Assembly: GCA_023664385.1 (NCBI GenBank)
Contig: JAMPFU010000007.1
Span: 39,660-103,659, forward strand
DNA: 64,000 nucleotides
Direction: 5' to 3'
DNA from: Clostridium sp.
Lineage (GTDB): Bacteria > Bacillota > Clostridia > Lachnospirales > Lachnospiraceae
Positions within the stretch are counted from its first letter, which is position 1, and every line of letters starts with the position of its first letter. Of this stretch, positions 8,405 through 17,210 are shown in pieces. The notes beneath the pieces were generated by a model. That model did no database searches, was not told where the DNA came from, and was given only the letters and a program-made list of their open reading frames with translations. The translations under genes and the position numbers were made by a program.

Positions 8405-9130
8405 TTATACATTTAGGGTTTCTCTCATCTTCTCCAAAAGCTTTTTTTCCAGTCTGCTTACCTGTACCTGACTGATTCCCAGCTCCCTTGCAACCTCGCT
8501 TTGGGTTTTGTCCTGAAAATATCTCATGTTTATAAGCTTCCGCTGCTTACTGTCCAGCTCACTCATTGCCTGCTCTATCATTAAGTGGTTTATCATTCCC
8601 TCCGCTGCAATTTCCGCCCCTGCATCATCTGCAACCTGATCTACAATGTACATCTCCTTTCCATCATGCCCATAAACGGTCTGATACAGCGACTCTATCT
8701 CCCTGTTTGCCTCCGTTGCCATGACAATATCTTCAATCTCAAGCTGTGTTTCCCTTGAAAGCTCCTCCAAGGTTGCTTCCCTGCCCAGCTTATTTGAAAG
8801 CTTTTCCCTTGCCATTGAAAGCTTATAGCCGTTCTGCTTTAAAATTCTCGATACCTTTATCATTCCGTTGTCCCTTAAAAATCTTTTTATTTCCCCTGAA
8901 ATAAGGGGTACAGCATAGGTAGAAAATTTCACCTGATACTCCATTGAAAATCTGTCTATTGCTTTTAGCATCCCGATACATCCTATCTGATATATTTCCT
9001 CCAAATCATAGCCCCGCCCCATATATCTTCTCGCTATGCTCCATATTAGTCCGGCATTGTCCGAAACTATCTTTTCCTTAGCAGCCTTATCCCCTTTTCT
9101 TGCCAGTTCAAATAGTTTCATTTCATTCAT
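8405..9130 (-). CDS. sigF: RNA polymerase sporulation sigma factor F
   Basis: Sigma-F is the first forespore-specific sigma factor. The 241-aa protein has region 2 (SDNAGLIWSIARRYMGRGYD, LEEIYQIGCIGMLKAIDRF, KFSTYAVPLISGEIKRFLRD), region 3 (KLSMAREKLSNKLGREATLE) and region 4 (LDSKQRKLINMRYFQDKTQ, VARELGISQVQVSRLEKKLL). It is the last gene of the spoIIA operon, four bases after spoIIAB. Its activity is expected to be held by the anti-sigma factor encoded next to it. The similar sigma-G is excluded mainly by this gene context. Confidence 0.95.
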   Translation of the reverse strand: MNEMKLFELARKGDKAAKEKIVSDNAGLIWSIARRYMGRGYDLEEIYQIGCIGMLKAIDRFSMEYQVKFSTYAVPLISGEIKRFLRDNGMIKVSRILKQNGYKLSMAREKLSNKLGREATLEELSRETQLEIEDIVMATEANREIESLYQTVYGHDGKEMYIVDQVADDAGAEIAAEGMINHLMIEQAMSELDSKQRKLINMRYFQDKTQSEVARELGISQVQVSRLEKKLLEKMRETLNV

Positions 9131-9134
9131 TTAT

Positions 9135-9578
9135 TTAATCAAACTGATGCTTTGACACACCAATCTCCTTCCACATTTTTACTATGGTGCCCACCCCGTA
9201 TTCCGATTCGACGGTAAGACCATCCATAAATGCCTCCATAAAGGAAAATCCCATGCCTGACCTATCCTCCTGTGGTTTGCTTGTATACAAAGGCTCCATC
9301 GCTTTTTTTATATCCTCTATTCCCTTTCCGTTATCCTTTACCTCTATGTACACCATACGTCCGTCAACCCTCGTCCGTATGCTTATCGTTCCGCTGGATT
9401 TTTCATATCCATGTATAATGGAATTTGTCACTGCCTCCGAAACAGCCGTTTTTATGTCCGACACCTCCTCTAATGTGGGATTTGTTCTTGTTATAAATGC
9501 AGCGACAACCATTCTTGCAAAGCTTTCATTTTGAGCCTCCCCTGAAAATTCAACCATCATTTCGCTTGTGTTATTCAT
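9135..9578 (-). CDS. spoIIAB: Anti-sigma F factor / serine kinase SpoIIAB
   Basis: The 147-aa GHKL-type kinase binds sigma-F and phosphorylates SpoIIAA. Visible motifs are the N-box EAVTNSIIHGYE, the G1 box VKDNGKGIEDI and the G2 box RSGMGFSFMEAFMD that form the ATP site. Length and order fit SpoIIAB. It overlaps spoIIAA by eight bases and is followed four bases later by sigF. This gives the classic three-gene switch that starts compartment-specific transcription after asymmetric division. Confidence 0.95.
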   Translation of the reverse strand: MNNTSEMMVEFSGEAQNESFARMVVAAFITRTNPTLEEVSDIKTAVSEAVTNSIIHGYEKSSGTISIRTRVDGRMVYIEVKDNGKGIEDIKKAMEPLYTSKPQEDRSGMGFSFMEAFMDGLTVESEYGVGTIVKMWKEIGVSKHQFD

Positions 9579-9924
9579 AGTAACCTCCCTTTAACATTTC
9601 CTTAATTATCTCCTCCTTAGAGCGTTTCTTTTTTACGATCCTATATATGCCTGACATTGTGAGAATCTTATCTATATTTGCATTTATGTTAATTACATAG
9701 ACCTGTCCACCCGTATCATGAACCTTTCGGTATCTTCCCGTTATCAGTCCTATGCCTGAGCTGTCCATAAAGGTTGTTTTGTCAAAGTCAAATATAAGAT
9801 GCTTTATATCCCCATCCTTAAAGCAGCTCTCCGTCTTTCTCTTAATCCTGTCCGCTGCAAAGTGATCAAGCTCCTGCGGCAGGTAGTAAATCATTACTCC
9901 GTTGCTTACCTCAAATGCTTCCAT
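9571..9924 (-). CDS. spoIIAA: Anti-sigma F factor antagonist SpoIIAA
   Basis: This STAS-domain protein of 117 residues, from the start chosen here, releases sigma-F by binding SpoIIAB when dephosphorylated. The phospho-acceptor serine lies in FMDSSGIGLI. The ATG at 9924 is preferred over the one five codons upstream, because GGAGAG lies about seven bases before it and the product then aligns with the usual N-terminus. No convincing sigma-H promoter could be read upstream. The long hairpin at 9969-10076 separates it from the preceding genes. Confidence 0.93.
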   Translation of the reverse strand: MEAFEVSNGVMIYYLPQELDHFAADRIKRKTESCFKDGDIKHLIFDFDKTTFMDSSGIGLITGRYRKVHDTGGQVYVININANIDKILTMSGIYRIVKKKRSKEEIIKEMLKGGYYE

Positions 9925-9968
9925 TTCATATCTCTCCATTTCATTTTTTTACCGTGGTTTTGGCAACT

Positions 9969-10076
9969 AAAAAGGACTATCCCTATGGTTAGCCGTATAG
10001 AAACATTAAAACCCTATCGTTTTACTTTTCCTGTGTTCTTTACAGCCTGCCATAAGGACAGTCCTTTTTATTTTTT
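9969..10076. terminator. Long hairpin insulating spoIIA from the preceding operon
   Basis: The left arm 9969-9988 pairs with 10050-10069 at 18 of 20 positions, starting with AAAAAGGACT against AGTCCTTTTT. The loop of about 60 bases has a small hairpin (CTGT/ACAG). T-runs follow on both strands. It lies seven bases after the stop of the TPR gene, so it probably ends that operon. The AAGGACTATCC foot resembles the other hairpins of this window. Confidence 0.7.
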
Positions 10077-10082
10077 GTATAT

Positions 10083-11222
10083 TTACTCGTTTTCTATCAT
10101 GCTTTGTATATCGTCAGCCGACATACCGGTTTTTACGGTTGAATAATCCGGCATTGTGTCATTTGCCATGGTTACATCATTTTCAAGATTTTCAATCCTG
10201 ACATTCAGCTCTGCAATTTGATCGTTTAAAACCATAATTGTGGCATTTTTAACAGCCAGCTCCTCACTGTAGTATTTAATTTCATCCCTGTTTTCACTTC
10301 TTATTTTTTTCCTTTGTGCAGGGACTACTACAAAGAACAGAATAAGTATACCCAGCACAAGCCCCACTATTACATATGTACCTGAATATTTTGCAAAGCT
10401 TACCTCGCCGTACTCTCCAGTCTTAACGGTTTTGTCAATATTATTTTTCTTAAATTCCTTAAATACATTTGTTTTATCCTCAGGCGGCGCCTCAAGATTA
10501 CCGTTTTGTGTAACGGAAAGCTCCTCCATATACACGTCGTCCAACAGTCCGTCGTTTTCTATGGACTGCTCACGCATCATAATAATATTTTCATCTGTGT
10601 GTCCCATTTCATGCAGATACCGTATCGCCTGTGGATTTGCCTTGTCTATTTTTAACACACGCCTTAAGGTGGTGCCTGCCTTTTCATAGTTTTCTACCTT
10701 AAGATACAAAAGCGCAAGCAGAAGATATCCCTTTACAAAATGCGGATTTTCACCGAGAACGCTCTTTAGCTGCATAATTGCAAGGTCATAGTCCGCCGTG
10801 TTTGCATATCCAAGCGCCATATTATATTTTTTTGCAATCTGGTCAATAAACTCAAGCCTTCCCGGATCCTTCTTAAGCTCCTTTAAATACTTGGACGCAA
10901 TATTATTGCTCGGCTCATAATTGACGCTCATCACAAAATGGCTTATGGCTTCAACGACTTCCCCCATCTCGTAGTATATAAGCCCCAAAAGATTTCTTGT
11001 CATAATGTTCTTTTTGTTATATCTGAGAGACATATTAAGGGACTCAATGGCTCCCGACAAATCTCTGGCAATCGCTTTATCATATCCGATGTTGTAATGG
11101 TAGTCGGATGTATTAAATGCCTTCCATGTGACATTTACATGCATATTACAACCGATGCAATATCCGTTTTTCAAAATTCTTTTGCCACAGCTTGGACAAA
11201 CGAAAGGTTTTGAATCAGCCAT
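10083..11222 (-). CDS. Zinc-ribbon, TPR and coiled-coil membrane protein
   Basis: The 379-aa protein starts with a CPSCGKRILKNGYCIGC zinc ribbon. Three to five TPR-like repeats follow (about 45-220), for example FVKGYLLLALLYLKVENYEK. One membrane segment at about 285-305 (YVIVGLVLGILILFFVVV) leads to a charged coiled coil to the C-terminus. The N-terminal part should be cytoplasmic and the coiled coil outside. It probably scaffolds other proteins; no enzyme motif is present. It begins two bases after the 60-aa gene and ends its operon at the hairpin 9969-10076. Confidence 0.7.
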   Translation of the reverse strand: MADSKPFVCPSCGKRILKNGYCIGCNMHVNVTWKAFNTSDYHYNIGYDKAIARDLSGAIESLNMSLRYNKKNIMTRNLLGLIYYEMGEVVEAISHFVMSVNYEPSNNIASKYLKELKKDPGRLEFIDQIAKKYNMALGYANTADYDLAIMQLKSVLGENPHFVKGYLLLALLYLKVENYEKAGTTLRRVLKIDKANPQAIRYLHEMGHTDENIIMMREQSIENDGLLDDVYMEELSVTQNGNLEAPPEDKTNVFKEFKKNNIDKTVKTGEYGEVSFAKYSGTYVIVGLVLGILILFFVVVPAQRKKIRSENRDEIKYYSEELAVKNATIMVLNDQIAELNVRIENLENDVTMANDTMPDYSTVKTGMSADDIQSMIENE

Positions 11223-11224
11223 AG

Positions 11225-11407
11225 TTAAAACCTCGTTCTTCCCGGCATTTGAACATATGCTGCCGATGTTGTGCTTCTAAGGTCTGTTGTCATCTGCGTC
11301 ACAATATCGCTGATATCCTTTAAGTCATTGCTGTATATGGCTTCCTCCGCCTGACTAACCTCAGGTATCGGCTTAAACCGCTTTAGTTCTTCCTCGAAAT
11401 TTATCAT
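11225..11407 (-). CDS. Small conserved-looking protein (60 aa) of unknown function
   Basis: Its ATG overlaps the stop of folC (ATGA arrangement) and it ends two bases before the zinc-ribbon/TPR gene, so it is almost certainly translated. The product is acidic at the start (INFEEELKRFKPIPEVSQAE), then Ser/Thr-rich, and ends with QMPGRTRF. No domain is recognised. Its position suggests it acts with the TPR membrane protein. Confidence 0.6.
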   Translation of the reverse strand: MINFEEELKRFKPIPEVSQAEEAIYSNDLKDISDIVTQMTTDLRSTTSAAYVQMPGRTRF

Positions 11408-12747
11408 TGAATGTTCCTCCTATTATTGAACTCCTTTATACCTCCCACAAGATATAAGGAGCCAACACAATAAAGCATTGTATCTTCATGCACAGCTTCG
11501 TAAAGGGCTTCCTGAAACGACGTCTTGATATCCCTGTCACTACTGATGCATACGCCTTTATCCTTCAGGTTTCTGTCAAATATCTTCCCGATTATCTCTG
11601 TCTGTAAGCCTCTCTCATTAGAAGATTGTGTTATGTAAACCTTTTTCAGATTCAGATTATTGCAAATATAGTTTATAATATTTTCATAATCCTTATCATC
11701 ACTCGACCCATAAAGCAGTATGATAGGTTTATCCTGATTGGTAAGCCTTACTGTTTCCACAAATCGTTTTATTGCATCGAGATTGTGGGCGCCGTCAAGT
11801 ATAACCCTCTCATGGATACGCTCCATTCTTCCTGCCCAAAAAAAATCCTGCAATGATTTTTTTATGACGGTCTGATCCATAACCTTTTTTTCTAAATCAG
11901 TATTTTTAAATAACGTATAACATGCTTCTATTGCGGTTACCGCATTGTCAATCTGATATACGGCACACATGTTTATCTTCAGGTTGTCATAACTATAATA
12001 ACTACCTGAAACCGAAAAATCAATGGTTTTATCTGTTATTTCATTTATTATATATTTTGTTTTTGCGACATTAATTGCATCTGCACCAAGCGTATCTGCA
12101 ATCCCACAAATAATTTTATCAGCCTGCTCATCACCCGTATTATATACGACAGGCACATTTTTTTTAATGATTCCCGCCTTTTCATAAGCAATTTTTTCTA
12201 TTGTATCTCCTAAATATTTTGTGTGGTCAAGTCCGATTGAGGTTATAATGCTTACATCCGGCATAAGAACATTTGTCGCATCAAGCCGACCTCCCAAGCC
12301 TGTCTCATAAATTACAAAATCAAGGTCTCTTTTTGCAAAATACACTGCTGCCATTGCAAATATAAATTCAAAAAAGGAAATATGTGGATTTCCCTCTGCG
12401 ACAAGTATATCATTTTTTTCCTTTACCTCATGAAATGCCGCAAGAAATGCGTCATCATCTATCAGCTTTTCCCTGCCTGCCTCTACTGTAACAATTCTCT
12501 CATTTACCCTTACAAGATGCGGCGAGGTAAATATTCCTGCGTTCATGCCTGCCGATACAAGTATATTTTTTATAAACTGCGCCGTTGAGCCTTTTCCGTT
12601 TGTGCCTGCAATATGGATGCACCGGTGCGCCTTATGGGGCATATGAAGCATATCAAGAACCTGAATCAGATTTTCATTTCCCGTTTTTCCCCTGTCCGAA
12701 AATCGTGGAATGTTAAAAATGTAGTTTACTGCTTCCTCATAATTCAT
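11404..12747 (-). CDS. folC: Folylpolyglutamate synthase / dihydrofolate synthase
   Basis: FolC adds glutamate to dihydropteroate and to folates in the cytoplasm. The 447-aa protein carries the Mur-ligase-like ATP loop HIAGTNGKGSTAQF (about 45-58), the FTSPHLVRVNERI block, YETGLGGRLDATN and SIGLDHTKYLGDT. The C-terminal domain contains ILDGAHNLDA. Length is normal for the family. It starts two bases after queF and overlaps the 60-aa gene, so it is mid-operon. No other folate genes are in the window. Confidence 0.94.
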   Translation of the reverse strand: MNYEEAVNYIFNIPRFSDRGKTGNENLIQVLDMLHMPHKAHRCIHIAGTNGKGSTAQFIKNILVSAGMNAGIFTSPHLVRVNERIVTVEAGREKLIDDDAFLAAFHEVKEKNDILVAEGNPHISFFEFIFAMAAVYFAKRDLDFVIYETGLGGRLDATNVLMPDVSIITSIGLDHTKYLGDTIEKIAYEKAGIIKKNVPVVYNTGDEQADKIICGIADTLGADAINVAKTKYIINEITDKTIDFSVSGSYYSYDNLKINMCAVYQIDNAVTAIEACYTLFKNTDLEKKVMDQTVIKKSLQDFFWAGRMERIHERVILDGAHNLDAIKRFVETVRLTNQDKPIILLYGSSDDKDYENIINYICNNLNLKKVYITQSSNERGLQTEIIGKIFDRNLKDKGVCISSDRDIKTSFQEALYEAVHEDTMLYCVGSLYLVGGIKEFNNRRNIQ

Positions 12748-12749
12748 AC

Positions 12750-13244
12750 TTATCTGTTGTCCACCTTTTCCGGATACATGTCATGATTTACAAGCCTGTC
12801 CCAAGCAACCGTTTCCCATTTGGTTCCGGGTCTTCCATAGTTGCAGTACGGGTCTATGGAAATTCCTCCCCTTGGCAGAAATTTCCCCCACACCTCAATA
12901 TATTTTGGGTTCATAAGCTTTATCAGATCCTTCATAATAATATTGACGCAATCCTCATGGAAATCGCCATGATTTCGGAAGCTGAATAAATACAGCTTCA
13001 GCGACTTGCTTTCCACCATAAGCTCATCTGGTATATAAGATATATAAATTGTGGCAAAGTCAGGCTGTCCCGTTATGGGGCAGAGACTTGTAAATTCAGG
13101 ACAGTTAAATTTTACAAAGTAATCATTTTCACGATGCTTGTTTGCAAATGTCTCCAGCACCTCCGGGCTGTAATCCGCCTTATATTTTACATCCTTATTT
13201 CCTAAAAGATTTAATTGATTTGTTTTCTTATCGCTTCGTGACAT
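12750..13244 (-). CDS. queF: NADPH-dependent 7-cyano-7-deazaguanine reductase
   Basis: QueF reduces preQ0 to preQ1 in queuosine synthesis. The 164-aa protein is of the short, unimodular type. It has the catalytic Cys in [33 protein letters not shown] and the GNFHEDC-like FHEDCVNII segment. AAAGGAG lies six bases before the ATG at 13244; an upstream in-frame TTG falls inside a hairpin arm and was not used. The queC, queD and queE genes are not nearby. This points to preQ0 made elsewhere or taken up. Confidence 0.93.
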   Translation of the reverse strand: MSRSDKKTNQLNLLGNKDVKYKADYSPEVLETFANKHRENDYFVKFNCPEFTSLCPITGQPDFATIYISYIPDELMVESKSLKLYLFSFRNHGDFHEDCVNIIMKDLIKLMNPKYIEVWGKFLPRGGISIDPYCNYGRPGTKWETVAWDRLVNHDMYPEKVDNR

Positions 13245-13274
13245 TTTGTTTCTCCTTTCAGACATCTTCCTTAT

Positions 13275-13480
13275 AGACAATTGCGAAACTTAGCGATTTC
13301 AAAATGTAAGTTGTGCAAAATGTATAATTCATACGCAAGGTGCTTTGGAGCCGTCGGTACTTAGCGAGGTATTTTCGAGCTTAGTACCGTTACGTGCGAC
13401 AAGCAGCGCAAGCGTGCCATGCATTGAATTATATATTTTGAACAACGTATTATCTAAAAAACATAGTTTCGCAATTGCCT
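13275..13480. repeat. Large nested palindrome with conserved core (copy 1), between addA and queF
   Basis: The outer arms 13275-13290 and 13465-13480 (GACAATTGCGAAACT type) pair with one mismatch. A second pair of about 15 bp (AATGTATAATTCA type) lies inside, and a core at 13352-13414 folds as CGGTACTTAGC against GCTTAGTACCG. The core matches the core of the palindrome at 21828-21897, read on the other strand. The right arm includes the addA stop codon. No reading frame of note is present. Confidence 0.75.
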
Positions 13481-16400
13481 ATTCTTCCTTAACCTCTATC
13501 GTCTTATTAAGGTAAAAGGAATAGATAAGCTTCTCCTCTACCTTAAGCCCCGTAAGCCGGGTTAATGTCAGGGCATAATATGTAAGCTGCGCATGGTAGC
13601 GTCCGATAAGCTCCGCCTCGTCTGCCCTGTCGGTTTTGTAATCCATAAGCACAATTTTGTCATCCTCATAAAAAAATGCATCTATAATTCCCTGAACAAT
13701 TACTATATCATCACTGTCAATATTTTTGTATATTTCTTTTACGGGAATACCTATGGAAAACTGCTGTTCCTTTTTAAGCCTGCCACATTTTGCAGCCGCT
13801 ATCATCCTCTGACCCAAATCAGATTTAAGCATGCTGTTTATTTTTGCTTCGTTTATGGCACCTTTCTCCTCCTCCGTAAACACACCAGCCTCCACAAGCC
13901 TCTGCAATAAATTTCGTATGTCCTGCATATAATCTCCTGCTCCGAGGGAAGCAAAATCCAAAAGCTCCATAAATTTATGTACAATGATTCCCCGTTCGGC
14001 GCCCGTAAGACTTTTTTCCGAACCGGCAGTGTATTCCCCCTGCTTACATATCTCCTCTTTATCGCTTTTCTTCTGACCTACCGTAACAGGGTATTCCTCC
14101 ACATCATAGTGTTCCCCATCAAATGCCTTCATCTTTTTTATTTCCGATATTGGCATTTTGCTCTTTATTTTCGTCAGAGCCTCATATGGATAAACATAGT
14201 CGAAGCTTTCCTTAAATTTTTTATAGGCTTCATTTTCACCGTACAGCATGGCATTCTCAATAAATTCCTCTATGCCAATTCCTTTGTCTGTTTCCTCCTT
14301 CACCTTCCTTGCCAAAAGCTGCTCCGGACTTACAAGCTTTGTCTCAATCACCGCCTTTGTAAGTCCTTTTTTCAAATAATAGTCATATCTTTTCATGGAG
14401 GCTGTTATCCAGTTTAAAAAGCCCTTTCCCGAATTTCTTATGCTGTAAGGCAACAGCATTTTTTCATATCCAATGTCAAGCCCTTCTATGGTGTCCTCGT
14501 AATCCTTGATATAGCCCGTAAGGATAAGCTTTTCCTTTGCCCTTGTCATTGCAACATAAAGGATTCTCTGCTCCTCGGCAAAGGACTCCTGCTTTGCAAG
14601 CAGTATGACCGCCTCCCGCATAACAGAATTTTTCCTGTACCTTTTTTCCATGTCAATCAGCTTTGAGGAAATGTAATAATCTGAGTGAAGCTGTATATTG
14701 CGGCGCACGTCATTTGTATTGAACTGCCTCCCCAGACCGCTCACAAACACAATGGGGTACTCAAGTCCCTTACTCCTGTGCATAGTCATAATTCGGACAA
14801 CATTCTCGTCCTCACCCTGTTTTCCTGCCTCGCCAAAATCCACCTCATTGATTTTCAGCTTATCCACGTATCTGAGGAAATTGAACAATCCCTTATACAC
14901 CCCATTTTCAAATCTTCTCGCCTTGTCCACGAGCATATCAAGATTGCTTTTTCTCCTTTTTCCTGCCGGCATTGCTGCGGCATAGTGATAGTAGCCCGTA
15001 ATATCATACACCTTAAGTATAAGCTGTGAAATTGACAGTGTTGTCTTTTCCTCCTTAAGCATATCCACCATTGCAAAAAATGTGTTCAGCTTGTCTGCTG
15101 TGCCATCAGACACAGTTTCAGCATAATAAAGGCATTTATCATATAAAATCGTTTTCCCATCAAGATTTTTTTCTGCATAAGAGCATATACGCACCAGCTC
15201 ATTTTCATTCAGTCCTGCAATCGGAGAAAGCAATGCGGCTGAAAGTGGAATATCCTGTCTTGAATTATCAATGACAGCCAAAAGGGACATAACAACCCTG
15301 ATTTCAGTTGCCTCGAAGTACCCTTGTGGGTCATCAATATATGCAGGAATCCCCTGTGCAGTAAGGGTGTTGTAAATGATGTCACCATAGCCCGATACGC
15401 TTCTCAATAGTATAACGATGTCACCGTAACATGCGTTTCTGTATTTGGATATTTTTTCATCATAGACATAAAGAGGCTGAGCCGAATTTACAAGCTCGTC
15501 AATTCGGTTTGCAATCATCATAGCCTCCAATTCCTGCTTACTTTCCTCCTGTACCTCATCGTCATCGTCAGTTCGTTCCTTATCAGTCATGCAGGCAAGC
15601 ATAAGCTCCGTCGAACGACTTATATTCAAATCGTCAGCATCCTCAAACTGCCTTGCAGGCACAAGAGCCACAGCTTCCGTATAGTCAATTCCTCCCATAT
15701 CAGCACCCATAAGCTGATAAAAGAAATAATTTACAGCATCAAGAACAACTGCCCTTGAACGGAAGTTATTTTTAAGCTCAAGCTTTACCCTGCCTGCGTC
15801 ATTTTCCCCGTCATAAGGCGGAAATGTATTATATTTCCCGATAAAAAGGTCAGGTCTTGCCATACGGAATTTGTATATGCTCTGCTTTACGTCCCCAACC
15901 ATAAACAGATTATTTTCTCCCCTTGCTAGTCCCGAAACGGCAGTTAAAATATACTCCTGAAGATAATTGCTATCCTGATATTCGTCAATATATATTTCCC
16001 TGTATTTTTCGCCTATCTCCCTGCCAATTTCCGTAGGAATTACAGCTTCCGTCTCCCTGCCGGCATCGTCCTTATCTTTTTCGATGCCTTCGCACACAAG
16101 TCTATATGCCATGTGCTCAACATCGGCAAACTCCACAATATGCCTTTGCTTTTTTTCCTCCATATAGCGAAGCGAAAAAGCTTCTACCATTTCAATCAAG
16201 GGCAGCAGGTACGCTCCCATGCTGTTAAGCTGTATCAAAATTTCCTCACATGGGGTTTTGCAAATATCAAGCTGTTTTATCAGCTTCTTATAATCTCCCC
16301 TAATTTTTGCAAATCTGTTTACAAGCGCTTCGTCAAACTCATCTCCCTTACAGCTTTTCAGGCGCTGCCATGAAATGTTTTTTACTGTATTGCCAAGCTC

Positions 16401-17210
16401 CTCATAGCTTTTTACATCTGCAAGCTCCTCCAAAAGTGCTATGTCAGATTTGCTTACCTCAGCATTTTTGTGTGGTCCACAGGCGGCATTTGTAAGTGTT
16501 TCCGCCTCCCTTGCCATAAAAAGCGCCTCCGTTATCACCTTTTTTGCATACCCAAAAAGCTTCTTCATCCATAAGGTATGTTCCAAGGCTTCTTTCTCTT
16601 TTATGTCAAGGGTAGTTCTCGCTTCCTCCAGCCATTTTTCAGGCATGGGATAGCTTGAGGCAAGGGTATGTATTTTTAAAATCAGTTCTCTGAGCCCACT
16701 GTCGTCCCTGTCCCCTCCGAATATACTGACAAGCCTGCAAAATTCTACCCGTTCCTTTTCATCCTCGCAGTTATATTTTTCCTCAAATAAATTCTCCAGC
16801 ACGTCAGCCTTCAAAAGCTCCGTTTCTCCCCTGTCTCCTATGTTAAAGTCGGCATCAATGTCCAAAACGCTGAAATATTCCTTTACGATTCTTAAACAGA
16901 AGCTGTCGATTGTTGTTATGTCCGCCCTGTTTATGAGGACCGTCTGCCTCATGAGATGCTCATTGTCAGGTGTTTTTTCAAGCTCGCTCCACAGCCTGTC
17001 GGATATTTTATCCCGCATTTGTGCTGCTGCCGCCTTGGTAAACGTCACCACAAGGAACTCGTCTATGTCTACGGGATTTTCCTTATCAAGCACTCTGTTT
17101 ATTATTCTTTCCACCAGTACGGCAGTCTTTCCGGAGCCTGCCGCCGCAGATACGAGAATACTTTTTCCCCTTATGTCTATTGCACTTTGCTGTTCCCTAG
17201 TCCAAGGCAT
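13479..17210 (-). CDS. addA: ATP-dependent helicase/nuclease subunit A
   Basis: AddA is the UvrD-type helicase and nuclease subunit of the AddAB double-strand-break repair enzyme. The 1243-aa product has Walker A SAAAGSGKTAVLVERI near the start, the YIDEYQDSN Walker B, NNFRSR, the MTMHRSKGLEYPIVFVSG helicase motif, VAMTRAKEKL, and the C-terminal nuclease motif LMDYKTDRADE. The ATG at 17210 is chosen because GGAGGTGAGG lies just before it and the protein then begins MPWTREQQSAID as in the family. It overlaps addB by 14 bases. Confidence 0.97.
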   Translation of the reverse strand: MPWTREQQSAIDIRGKSILVSAAAGSGKTAVLVERIINRVLDKENPVDIDEFLVVTFTKAAAAQMRDKISDRLWSELEKTPDNEHLMRQTVLINRADITTIDSFCLRIVKEYFSVLDIDADFNIGDRGETELLKADVLENLFEEKYNCEDEKERVEFCRLVSIFGGDRDDSGLRELILKIHTLASSYPMPEKWLEEARTTLDIKEKEALEHTLWMKKLFGYAKKVITEALFMAREAETLTNAACGPHKNAEVSKSDIALLEELADVKSYEELGNTVKNISWQRLKSCKGDEFDEALVNRFAKIRGDYKKLIKQLDICKTPCEEILIQLNSMGAYLLPLIEMVEAFSLRYMEEKKQRHIVEFADVEHMAYRLVCEGIEKDKDDAGRETEAVIPTEIGREIGEKYREIYIDEYQDSNYLQEYILTAVSGLARGENNLFMVGDVKQSIYKFRMARPDLFIGKYNTFPPYDGENDAGRVKLELKNNFRSRAVVLDAVNYFFYQLMGADMGGIDYTEAVALVPARQFEDADDLNISRSTELMLACMTDKERTDDDDEVQEESKQELEAMMIANRIDELVNSAQPLYVYDEKISKYRNACYGDIVILLRSVSGYGDIIYNTLTAQGIPAYIDDPQGYFEATEIRVVMSLLAVIDNSRQDIPLSAALLSPIAGLNENELVRICSYAEKNLDGKTILYDKCLYYAETVSDGTADKLNTFFAMVDMLKEEKTTLSISQLILKVYDITGYYHYAAAMPAGKRRKSNLDMLVDKARRFENGVYKGLFNFLRYVDKLKINEVDFGEAGKQGEDENVVRIMTMHRSKGLEYPIVFVSGLGRQFNTNDVRRNIQLHSDYYISSKLIDMEKRYRKNSVMREAVILLAKQESFAEEQRILYVAMTRAKEKLILTGYIKDYEDTIEGLDIGYEKMLLPYSIRNSGKGFLNWITASMKRYDYYLKKGLTKAVIETKLVSPEQLLARKVKEETDKGIGIEEFIENAMLYGENEAYKKFKESFDYVYPYEALTKIKSKMPISEIKKMKAFDGEHYDVEEYPVTVGQKKSDKEEICKQGEYTAGSEKSLTGAERGIIVHKFMELLDFASLGAGDYMQDIRNLLQRLVEAGVFTEEEKGAINEAKINSMLKSDLGQRMIAAAKCGRLKKEQQFSIGIPVKEIYKNIDSDDIVIVQGIIDAFFYEDDKIVLMDYKTDRADEAELIGRYHAQLTYYALTLTRLTGLKVEEKLIYSFYLNKTIEVKEE

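Noticed and set aside
9924..10076. Sigma-H promoter for spoIIAA from AGGAAAA at about 10026-10032
   Set aside because: No GAAT-type -10 at the right spacing follows, and the site lies inside the hairpin element.
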